Origin: Luscinia megarhynchos
Taxonomy: Eukaryota; Chordata; Aves; Passeriformes; Turdidae
NCBI GenBank assembly: GCA_034336665.1
Contig: CM067569.1
Coordinates: 6,317,820 to 6,381,819 of the forward strand
Length of the DNA: 64,000 nt
Direction: 5' to 3'
Each line of letters opens with the position of its first letter. Position 1 is the first letter of the stretch. Below the pieces are notes generated by a model. The model saw only the letters and a list, made by a program, of their open reading frames with translations, had not been told where the DNA came from and searched no databases. A program made the position numbers and the translations under genes. Below, piece after piece: positions 37,589 to 48,364 of the stretch.

Positions 37589-40202
37589 AACATTTTGGCT
37601 TGTCTGATATTAAAGTTGCACAAAATTCAGTGTGTTTGTAGCCCAGGATTTTTGTGAGTTGGCAATAGCATCAGTCTCTTGCTTTCCTGAGTCTTTTTCC
37701 TCTTCTGGCACACAGCTAAGCAGGCAAAGATATTGATTTGCCACAGCCTCAGCTGTGAATTTAAGCTTTTCCTTCAGCTGTTTGATAACACTTTTACATG
37801 TTGGTGCACCTGTACCTGTATTTTGGCTTCAAATAAGTACAGAGCATGAATTTTGGCAAGTTGTAAAAATTAGTTGAAGAATAATAATAAATAAAATGGC
37901 ATTCAGCCCAAGCATGTTGTGTTTTCATTACTCAGCTCATTGGGATTATTTTCCAGAGACAGTTCTGTATATTTAAGTATGTATCAGAATAACTGCACTT
38001 TCAAATCAAGAGTCAAGTAGCTACTTTGTATGCTGTGCTTATCTTAAACAGAGTTTGATTTAAAACATTTATCTTCCCCAGTATCATCTCCCATGTCAAA
38101 GCACATTTAAATCCTGCTCTGTTCCTAATATCACTGGTGTCTAAAATGGTATCTGAGAACAAAAAAGTTTGATGATTGCTCTGTTGTTTGCCCACTTTGT
38201 AGTTATTAGCAGCTCTGTCGTTGTTTTGAGTATCACTGAAGCTGAGGAGAAGCCTCAGCAAAGTAAACTTTTAAAAATTAAAGCCAAGGTCAGACTCCAG
38301 GGTTAGCAACACGAGGAGACAGCAATTTAAGATGGGTCCAATTATGCAAAATCATGTGTTGAGTTACAGCCTCGAGTCTCCACTGGGACCTGGGAGGTTG
38401 CCTGGGTAAAAATATCAGAGGAATTTCAGGAGGGGTTCTCCTTTGTTTCTCCCTTTATCTTGAGAGAGAACAGTGCAATCTGGAATAAAAGCCTTCCTTT
38501 GGAGGTTAGTAGCTGCAAAGGAAAACTGTTATCCCAGGAATGTTTAGTAAGTGCATTTCAGTGAGGGCAGCAAACCCAGCACAAGGCTTTTGGCACCTTG
38601 TTGCATTTTATTGGTTTGCACAGGCAGAACATTGAGACAACACCTCTGAACCCAGAAATAAATCAGTTGAGGCACATCAAGCGACCCACTAAAGAGATTT
38701 TACTGTTTGTGCTCTTAATGTTTAAACCATGCACCATCACAGCTAGGTGTTTCTTTAGATCTTAAAAGAGGATCTGAACTTGCCCTCATTTTTAATTTAT
38801 CTTTTCCTTCTAATAACTGGAAAGCACAAGCACACAGTGGTGCCAAGTGTTGACTCCCAGAAAGGCTGGGAATGAAGAGATCAGACTCAGTTTACTTGGA
38901 TGATTTGTGTGGAAGTTAGGATGGTTATTATTTTGCCAAAAAAGTCTATTTTACTTCTCTTTTTTTGGGAGGTGGAAGAACATTGTGTGCTATGCTTTTA
39001 AAGAACTTATCCCCAAGCAAAACACTTAGAGAGATGTTGTAGTCATCCTACTTCAGAAAACATCAAAACTTACCACCATTACATTTTCTCTGTGAATCTG
39101 AGTGTATGGTTTCATAATTTTGATCATTTGTATGAAAGCACCCTTAATAAGAGAAACAGAGAGATTATGTTCAATAAAAGCAGAAACACAGTTCTGAATA
39201 TGTTTAAACAAGTTTTTGCATTGATAAACAAAACTACTGGTATTTTTTTCAATCACTCAGACACAAGTACTTACTGAAGAATTTATACAGTGCTCAGGGC
39301 AAGTTACAGCTGGATCCTCTTAAAAACCTCAGTCTTTTCTAACAAATGACTCATAAAACTAGTGTAGCTCTGAAGTTTTTCTGAAAATATATGTAATTAA
39401 AAGGGATTTTTGCCATTTGAACAAATAGTAAGCTATTGTAAATATCTTAAAAATGAGATAAAAACCTGATGTGTTGCTTCTGCAGAGCACTTTTCTCTCA
39501 AAAAAGCCAGAAATTGAGTTTCAAAACTGACAAATTTGCTGCAGGAATTGTTCAAGTGTTTTTGACAGTGATGCTTCCTACCAAGCAGGGCTGAGGCACC
39601 TGGAAGGAAAGTCTTGTGCATCTGTGTAATCAGCTGAGTGCCTGGGAATTTGCTGTCCAGTAAATTCTGCAAGAGTTCTGCTGCACCAAACACTTCTTCT
39701 TATGCAAGGAAAGTGCATTTGTAAATATTGCTTGAATTCCTTTGAATCATTGACAAAGGAAGTAAATTCAAACCCTGACTCCTCCTGTCACCCTCTGGGA
39801 TCCTCTTCATCATGTTGTTCATGCCCTGGGACATCTCCTCTGCCTTCCACAGCTTGCAGGGGCACTCTGTTCCTGCATCAGCAGCTTTTCCTTCCCCTTC
39901 AGGATCTGCCAGGTCAAAATCTCTTCCCTCCACTCCCTGTGCCTCGTGTGGAGCCAGCCTGGTGAGGCACTGGAAAAAGCTGCCCCTGGGAAAAAAACAA
40001 CACAGCCCTAGACAGGAGAAAAAGCTGAATTTAAGCATCTCTCTTCTTCATACTCAGTGTAGAAGAGACAGTTTGTGCAATAAAACCATTAGCAAGTCTC
40101 ACCAGTGGAGCTGAACAATTTCTTCATGACCAAAGCACTCGGGGGAAAGAAATTCCCAGTTGGTTTTAAAAATATCTGGTGAGTCACTGGGATGGGATGT
40201 CT
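37589..40202. other. Intergenic DNA
   Basis: Unique sequence. The stretch 39780-40010 is GC-richer and open on both strands for about 100 codons, but the frames overlap and none has a recognisable domain. Nothing else identified. Confidence 0.65.
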
Positions 40203-40300
40203 ACCATAGAATAATTCAGGCTGGAAGGAACCTCAGACTGGATCATCTGGTCCAGTTCCCCACACCCTCAGGCAACATCACCTCTCCAGGAAATCTGTGC
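40203..40300 (-). mobile_element. CR1 LINE fragment, short, reverse orientation
   Basis: The + strand reads catagaataattcaggctg, then gaaggaacctcagactggat, then catctggtccagttcccc. This matches the reverse complement of the CR1 3' end, including one remnant of the terminal 8-base repeat (catagaat). About 100 bases are recognisable before similarity fades. Confidence 0.78.
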
Positions 40301-40329
40301 TAATTAAAGAGTTTCTTCACAGGAACATA

Positions 40330-42560
40330 ACCAGCTCTCATGTTTTGTGGGGTTTTTTAATCTCAAAATGCAAAATTGCACTGGGTAACATTTTTAAGAT
40401 GTAAAAACAAAAAAAAAATCCCTTGCAATCTATTATACTTTTGCAATGACCTATTTATGTTAACAGGACTGTGTTTGTCAAGAGGGGGATAATAATGAAC
40501 TCAATAATGACCTCAAAACAAACTTTGCAGAACTTCCCAAAGATGTGTAAAAGTAAGTTTCATCTTTATGCTGAGGTTAAAAGTGACTACTACTTCCAGA
40601 AATCTAAGAGCAAACTTTAATAAAAGCTAATATGGACTCTAAAAACAGGTAATATTGAGTTTTATATTTTTATTCTGATGAAAAATGATCAAGCAATATT
40701 AGCAGCAAAATTATTACTGTAGCAATAAAGACAACAGCTAGTTTATAAAAAAAAATACAATCCTGTAAGATTCTGTGTGATACAATTCCTGTATGATTCA
40801 AGGATCAGGTTAGAAAGGGAAACTTGTAAAAAAGATAAAAACTTTATCTAAGTATACTGTCAAATAAAGTTCTCATTAACAATAAGGGAGAAAAAAATGA
40901 AAAGTCACCTAAGGCCTATAAATAGATTTAGCTGTAGAATACAATATGGGATATTCAATTTATTGATCGACCTATTGATATTAGAGGCATAGAAATTATA
41001 ATAATCTGGAATTTGGGAACTAATTTAAAATGTTGTGAAGTTAGCATTTAATTGGTGTTTACCCAAGAGTCAGAGGATGCAAAGGGAGCTGGGCTAACAG
41101 AACTAAAATCTATTTGTACACAAGTGAAAGAACAAATTCAGGAGGCAAGCTGGGCAATCATGTTCTGGTATCCCCTAAAGCTCTGGATGTAGTGTAAGAT
41201 AAGCAATGCATTCCTTGGACTGGCAAAAATCACAGACATATAAATTTATATGGAAATATCATTATTGAGCTCTTATGAACCAATCCCCAAATTTGATGTA
41301 GAAATGCTTGTTAACAAAGTGTGAATGGCATAGTCAAAGTGTGGTAGGTAATGAGGTTAAGGAGGGAAAATGGAGAATTCTGCAGCAGGACCAGAAGCAA
41401 GAAGGTGAGTTCAGCACCCTGGGAGCCCTGAGGCTCCTCCAGCCCAATCTCCTGGTAAGAAGGGAGATGTGCTATTAGAGGTTGCAATGCAGCCTGGAAA
41501 CACCAAGCTATGTTGAGTTGATTTCAACCAAAAGAATAAAAAAGTAATTTAAATAATACCAATAAACAAGCAGAACACCTTCAAGGCTGCAATAACTTGA
41601 TTATATATATGCCACAATTTATCTTGTGTTTATTATTTAGGCTCTTGTATAGATTTGTTTCAATTTGCATTTATTATGGGTTGGATTATGTTTATATCCT
41701 CATTTATATATAAATTATAATTCCAGTGGATATAAAATCTAAGAATTAATCTTAATGCTACTGAAATAAATTATCCTGTGTAGGCTAGATATATAAGAAA
41801 ACAATATAAATTCATCTAAATTCAATTATTAAACAAAGGGAATATTGTATTTAATTAGAAAATTGAATCAATTTACTTACATTCATCCTTATCTGTCATA
41901 ATTTTAGAGATGATAAATCTCTCCCTCTTACACTGTATTGTTACACACAGACAGAAAGAAGAAAATAATATCTCTTCCATTTTGAAATTCCTGTTTGATT
42001 TTTTTCTCAGCTCTGGATCAGCTAATTACTAATCAGAACTAGTGGAATAAACTGAGGTAAAAGGAAGGCATTTTTATGCAATAGAAAAGGATAGTGTTGT
42101 CAAAATGTGGATTAGACTTTGACTAATGTATACAGATATTTAGCCAAGACTTCAAATAACTTAGTAGCTTAACTTTTCTCAAAGTTTACAGAAAACTTGT
42201 GTGACCATTTCCTAAATTTAAATTTTAAAAAATATTGTGATTTTAGTGAATGTAACTATCTTTAAAAGACTTTTTTTGAAATCTAAAAATTTTAAATTAT
42301 TTATTTAAATTACTGTTACTCATTCCAATTTGTAGTGGGTAAGTGGGAAACAAAACAAAGAGTATTAAATTTAAGATACCTAATCCAGTTTTTGGGACAT
42401 TCCTTAATTGTGAGAGTCCAGTAAAAACTGACTCCTTCTGAAATGGACTCTGCCTAATTTGGATTTGATGGACTAATTTATTTTTCCTAAGGAAGACTTA
42501 TTGCACTTAGCATTAGAGTAATTAAAAAATTGAGGATTTATTTTGATGCTGCAAGATATC
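40330..42560. other. Very AT-rich intergenic block
   Basis: Noticeably richer in A and T than its surroundings, with many TAAT, ATTTA and TATA words and almost no CpG. A less AT-rich island sits at about 41040-41500. No gene, RNA or identifiable transposon seen; the longest frames are well below 100 codons. Confidence 0.6.
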
Positions 42561-44804
42561 ACAAAGTTTTATGCAAAGCAGAGTTCAAATTGCTCCTGGT
42601 CTTGTTCCTTGGGGCTGTTTAAGCCAGGAAGAACTCCTAAGTTTTACACTCTCAGTTTTTGTGAAGCTTATTATCCCAAATGGGTCAACCTGAAAGTCAC
42701 TGTAGTAAAAGCTTGTTATGTTTGGCTGGGATCTGCAATTGTCAGGAGTCAGTCCAAAATTCGGGGAAGTCATGGATTTTCATCAAGTCAGCATGAATTA
42801 ATACAGACTAGGTCTGTCACACTTCAGCCAACAATGACCTTTCTTTACATGTATGAGCATTCCCTTCTGAATTCGATTACCAAGATATCTATTTCTTAAG
42901 CCCTACAAAGTGCTTTTCTTGGAAAAGTACTTTGCCTGTCAATTTTTCAACCAGTGATTATAAGTAGTCATGGTAAATCCTGCAAACCACACTGAGACTA
43001 ATCCTGGGAGAAAAAGACCTGTGCTGGTGTCAAGAGCACAGGTACCCAGTTTTTCCAAAGAAATGCAATTATAGTTCAGTATTCAAATAATACATGAATA
43101 TTGAAAAAGATGCAGTAAGTTTAGGGAGTTTCTTTGCATTACATTTCCTGAGAAACTATCGGGCTAATTTCCACACGAATTTATCATTGCATATAAAATT
43201 ACTGCAGTTAGGAAAATTGCTGTTTGATGTATAAAAGAGTGAATTGTTCTTCTGAAAGCAAGATATTATGGGGTTTGGCAGTTGTTGTGTTAGGGTTTAT
43301 GAACTGTGAATGTTCTACAATGTTCCCCTTTACCTCGTGGACTTGAACTGTTGATACATCTCCGAATGAATCTTGTAAAAGGTGTTCCCATGGGTGCACT
43401 CTGATTTTGGAACCTTTGTTACAGAAAATGGAATAAAGGGTTTGATAACCAAGTAACATAAATGCACCCTGTAGAACAAAAATTACACCACTTCTCTTTC
43501 TCTAAATTCACTTTAAAAATATTTAATTGGCACCACACACTTTGTTTGTGCTTATTAAGTTTTCTTACATTCACTGACATATGTGGAAAAGTGCTTTTGC
43601 CATACACTGCAGACTGTTCATTGATGCAAATGAATTTAAGGACAGCATGAGATGTTGAAGCTGGTATTTTGATTGATTTGGCCAAAATAATGTGTGTGTG
43701 TGTGTATTACTATTTTGTGTATAATTACACAAACATACAAAATAATAATATAGCTAGACCTTCTTCTCTAATTAAGATGATTCTGTAGTTCCTTTTAAAA
43801 TGGAAGTTATACTGGCCTTTTTAAAATTTAATTTTAATGAAGAGAAAGGGGAATGTGAGGAGGATAAAAACTACATTATTGATTAGAAACCTTGGCCAAG
43901 CTGCAAGAAATTCAGGTTCTCTGCCCTGTTCTGCATGACTGTATTGCAGTCCAGAACCATTTGCTTTGAAGAGGCTTTTGTCACTGGCTATTGTAGTCCT
44001 GGGCACAAGGACATTCCACTTTGCAGCTAAAGCTAGTAAAGGCAGGAAGCAGGGTCTCAGTTCTCTAATGCAATGATAACTTTTTTATGCCTTTGAGTTG
44101 CAAGAGCTGCTGCTGAATGCTCAGTGCTAAAGGCAGTGCCACTCATTTTTTGGCACAGTATTGGAGCTGGCACTGAACCCTCAGAGGGTGAGGGTGATGC
44201 TGGGCTGGAAAACCTTGAGGATTTCTCACTGTTGAAAACCTGGGTGCACGTGTGACCTGAGGAGTCACTCTTCTGTGCCCCAGTGCCTGCATTTTATTCT
44301 TCTCTTGCTTTTTGCATTTGCATCCTTTGGCAGGTGATGGCTTTGGGGATTTGCCACAAATCAGGCAGAAAACTGTAATGAAGAAGGAAAACTGAGTCAA
44401 AGCCACCATTTTTCAGGCTGGGGACATAATTAGCAAATCATCCTCTGGCCCTGCAGTTCTGGATGGTCCCTATGAAGAGGATCAGGTTTGTTTGAAAGTT
44501 ATCCTCTCCATGGCAGATCTCATGGACTCTGCAATGGGGATCTTTAAAAGGCTTGATTAGGACCCACTGGTGTGCCCAAGCAGGTGTTTACAAATGGGTG
44601 GGTAAGAATCTGAAAGGGCAGAGAAGGCTGTAGGGACACTGACAGCTGTCTTGGAGAGGTTATAGCCATGGGGACTGGGAGAAGTAAAATAAAATTCAAA
44701 TGTGCTCTGCAGTCTGAGTCACCTGGCTCAAGAGCCATGCTCTCTTAGTGCTACAGTCTTTAAATGTGTGTCACACCTTTTTCCTTCCCCTGCAAAATGT
44801 TTGT
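42561..44804. other. Intergenic DNA
   Basis: Unique sequence apart from the TG run at 43691. The frame at 42543-42899 reaches 118 codons but shows no domain and no supporting splice or promoter context. Nothing else recognised. Confidence 0.6.
43691..43705. repeat. TG dinucleotide microsatellite
   Basis: Seven and a half TG units in intergenic DNA. Confidence 0.85.
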
Positions 44805-44830
44805 CCATCCATCCATCCATCCATCCATCC
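44805..44830. repeat. CCAT tetranucleotide microsatellite
   Basis: Six and a half perfect CCAT units. Confidence 0.92.
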
Positions 44831-47800
44831 AGACTGTGGGGTTTGAGCTTTCGCATCCACTGCTGAGGCAATGGAACAGATTCAACTCATGCACATCTTG
44901 TAACAAAGGTAGTTGAGAAGTATGAAACACTGAGACAGCTGAGAGCCTGTAAATATGTCTCTAAGAGATGAGACTTTAAAGCTCACCTCTTCCTGCCAAC
45001 TGAGAGGGGTGGGGCAAGAAGTGCAACTTCAGCTCTCAATGTCACAGTACATCCTGTGGAAAAAATCAGATGTGAATAATAAGGCAACACTAATTCTGTT
45101 ATTTCTCAGCTTTGGAGCATTTGACTTTATAAACTTATATTCTTGACATTTATTAATCAAAAAATCGATATAATTTTGCCATAATGCTGTTTCCTCCTGG
45201 CACAGGGAGAAGTTATGGACTCTCTCCGAAGTAGGTGGGTAAGCTCACACCTTTTCAGAGTCACCTGAGAGTAAGTGACCTTATTAATGAATTTAAGAGT
45301 AATGATGCTGTTCATTGGTGTTCCAACAGGCATTGAGGTGTCAGCAACGTTGGGAATCTCATGATATATGTCAGGAACAGCCTGTTCTTACAGTTTTAAG
45401 AGACATGAGCTGGCAAGCATGTATTTGCCTCTGGTGCTTTGTGCTGGAGCAGTTGGGCTCTCCTCAAACCTTTGGGTGCTGCTCCTGGGAAACTCATGGA
45501 GCAAAGGTGCAGCAGCCAGTCATGCTCTGCAGCATTCCAGGAGTGCTGCCCCAGCCTGAAATAGAAAGGCTGACAACCAGGGGTGAGAACTTTGTTTTGT
45601 AAACCAAAGAAAAGTGTTAGTTGCAAAGCAAAAAAAAAAAAAAAAAAAAAAAAGAGTTATTTAGCAGTAGGTCTATCCTGGAGCATAAAAAAATTAAACA
45701 CACAGTTCATAGAGAGCAGATTATAAATGTGCATGTCTTAGATCAGCTTCTGTTCTTCACATCAAGAAGTTCAGTGCAAGCCCAAGCAATGCTGACAAAA
45801 GCAATATTGCTCTGAGGTTTCTCTGGCTGAAGGGGCCACAGTTTGCCCTCAGTTACCTTTAGCTAAGCATGGATCTAAATGAAATTCCTGGAGCTGACCC
45901 TCCTTGTATTTGCAGGGAGTTCTGAGCTCTGGCTGTGTGTCCCACAGCTCCATCTCACCCTCTGCCTGCAGTGGCTGCACCCTTTGTGTTTACCTGTTTG
46001 CACTTGGAGAACTTCAGAAGACAAAAAGTTAATATGATACAAATGTAGGTTCATGTGCTTGTGCTGTGAAGGCAGGTTAATCAGCCTCCTAGCATCCTGT
46101 ATTTCCTCTGGCAAGTAATGACATTATGCTTCAATCACATCAACCTTTTTTTAACACTGCCCTGGAGAAAGATTTGGAGAAGATAAACATTTCCCGTAAC
46201 ATTTCCCCCCTTCCCCCAGCTTACATCAGCTATATATGATTTATCTTTAAATGTGTTAAGGCCAGCTCAGTGCTCCCTGCCCAAGATAATCTCTCATTGA
46301 CTCCACTGGGAGATTTTCTCAGGGCAAGAACATTAAACAGAACACTGATCTGATTTTATTTTTAATGTGTTTCTGACAAATTTTTTAATTTTGCTTCTCT
46401 TTTTTCATTTTAATTTCTGCCTCAGAGATGCAGTAGAGATAATTTATTGGAATATCTTTTCAACACTATTGTTTCAGCCACGCTTTAACACCTGCCACAG
46501 ATGATAAATATGCCACGCACTGGTATAACATGAAATGTGATTCTTTCTCCTATGCTTTGCTTCTAACTTTATTTTTATTTTAGATGGAGGTCTTTGTGCA
46601 TAGAGACTGAGTTGAGTGATTTTTAGTTGGCAGAATTGCTGTTATCAATGATTTCTTCTTCACCCACATTGGCACTTAAAATATTTTCTTCAAGTCCATC
46701 CTGTTTTGCTACAAAGGCACTTTGATAGTGACTTGGTTTAAGAAATTGAAAGCCTACCTAAAGCTTGCCTTAATATTGTGGATTGTGGAATGTAAAAATT
46801 ATTGCACTCTTCTCTTTTTATTGTGGAATCAGCCCTAAATTTTGTCATGTATTTGCTAACTTTAAATTCTATTCTTGAAAAAAGCTTGTATTTATGTTTA
46901 CCTTTAATAACAAAATAAAAAAAAGAAAACATGAAATTGGCACTACTATTTTCTATATTAAAAAGATTTATAAAATGAGGCCCTGTAATAAAATACTGTA
47001 GAGAAATTAGATCTTAATTGGCCATATTCTTTTATTTTACTCATCATGGTAGCTGTCATAATTAGAGGCCTTGTTGGCAATTTTTTTTTTAACATTTTGT
47101 GAATAAGTTTTGATTTTCTTTTTATGCAACATGATCCATTTAAAGCTGTTCCCCTAGTGATTTTATGGGACTTTTGAACCTTTTTTCCTCATTATGTGCA
47201 GCTACTGACATGTAACCAATTTCAAGATCAAGAGACAGTTTTGCTAAGGGAATGAGTTATGGAGCACAGCAACCTTGCCCTCTTCAAGCTTTCTCCAGGG
47301 TGGTTAAAATTTGCATCTCCCAACAAGCAGCTCAGGTGTGAGCTTTGCCATCCAGTGATAATATTTAAGATGAGGAATGGTGTCATTGGTTTTGTTTTAC
47401 TCTGGGTTAAACAGAGAATCAGAGAAGTAAAGGCTGAAGGTGGCAAAGTGTTGATGAAATGACATCATTGGTGCTTTCCTCAGTTTCCTCTGATATTCCT
47501 GAGTGGAAAGAGTTGGGGCAGGATAACACATGGAGAGGTCAGGACATTTCTGTTTGCCCTGGGGGGCGAGTCATGCTGATCAGACTCATTTTTCAGCTGT
47601 CAGAGTCAGCAGCTGAGTGGGTCCCTGTCTGGTTTTGGTGTCCAGGATCCATCGTGGAGCTGCACTCAGGGCTGGAGGAGGTCTCAGCACTGTGGTGCAG
47701 CCACTGGGCCTTGCTGGTGTTTGGCAATGGCACTGAAGTCCCTTGACTGGCCTTAATTCGTTTCAAACCTCAGAGAAGGTTTCAGGGTAGGCGTTCTCTC

Positions 47801-48307
47801 CTGCTTTCATAATGAAGATGTCTCAGACAAACAAAGCCTGAGCTCTGGCAGCAGAGCTGGGTGTGAATCTCCATCCAGGCTGGCCAGGCTGCAGAGCCCT
47901 GCTGAGAACCAGCCCTGCAGCACTGCAAGGCTCCAGCCTCCAGACTCTCACTGGGGTCCATCTGCCTCCTCTGGGTCCTATTTGTGCTTTGATTATCCAT
48001 CCCCACATCCCATTAACTTACCAGCAGAAGTGGTTCCCTGCCTTGGAAATTCTGGGGCCAGATGCAGCTTCTCAAGTGTAGCCAGGAATAGCAAAGTGGG
48101 CCAGCCCTTGGGATCCTTGCCCATCTTGCAGGTAGCATTGTCTGACACAATATGAGACCTTAGCAGTAGAAATAATTTAACACTGCAGAAATGGATTCAT
48201 ATCTACTGGCATCAAGCTCAAAATAAGAATTTTGTTCCTGAGTTGAGAGGTTTCCAGGCCTACTCAGGCAAGGGTGTGTTTTTCCACAATTTAGTGCCTT
48301 CTTGTGT
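44831..48307. other. Intergenic DNA
   Basis: Mixed composition, with a 24-base A run at 45630-45653 and a GC-richer stretch at about 47560-48080. A duplicated word (gtaacatttccc type) occurs near 46186-46206. AT-rich TAATT-bearing sequence around 46140-46450 resembles conserved non-coding DNA in style only. No gene supported. Confidence 0.6.
45630..45653. repeat. Poly-A tract, 24 bases
   Basis: An uninterrupted A run. It follows a roughly 300-base stretch that is open for 95 codons on the + strand, but there is no AATAAA just before it and no visible target-site duplication. Confidence 0.88.
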
Positions 48308-48364
48308 ACAAAGTGGTCATTTATCTACGAAGTGGTCACTTATCTACAAAGTGGTCACATTTCT
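48308..48364. repeat. Three-copy 19-base tandem repeat
   Basis: Three adjacent 19-base units at 48308, 48327 and 48346. The unit reads acaaagtggtcatttatct with one to three differences per copy. Each unit contains GTGGTCA, which includes a nuclear-receptor-type half-site (GGTCA), so these recur at a 19-base spacing. Confidence 0.88.

Noticed and set aside
39700..40114. Overlapping open frames of 87-112 codons on both strands in a GC-richer stretch
   Set aside because: Three frames compete over the same DNA, none contains a recognisable domain, and no splice or promoter context supports one over the others.
40770..40805. Words like gattctgtgtgatacaatt that resemble the 8-base tail repeats of a forward CR1
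   Set aside because: The sequence upstream is AT-rich and bears no resemblance to a CR1 3' end, so this is probably coincidence.
45315..45653. A 95-codon frame ending just before a 24-base A run, suggesting a processed retrocopy
   Set aside because: No poly-A signal precedes the run, no target-site duplication was visible and the peptide matches nothing I recognise.
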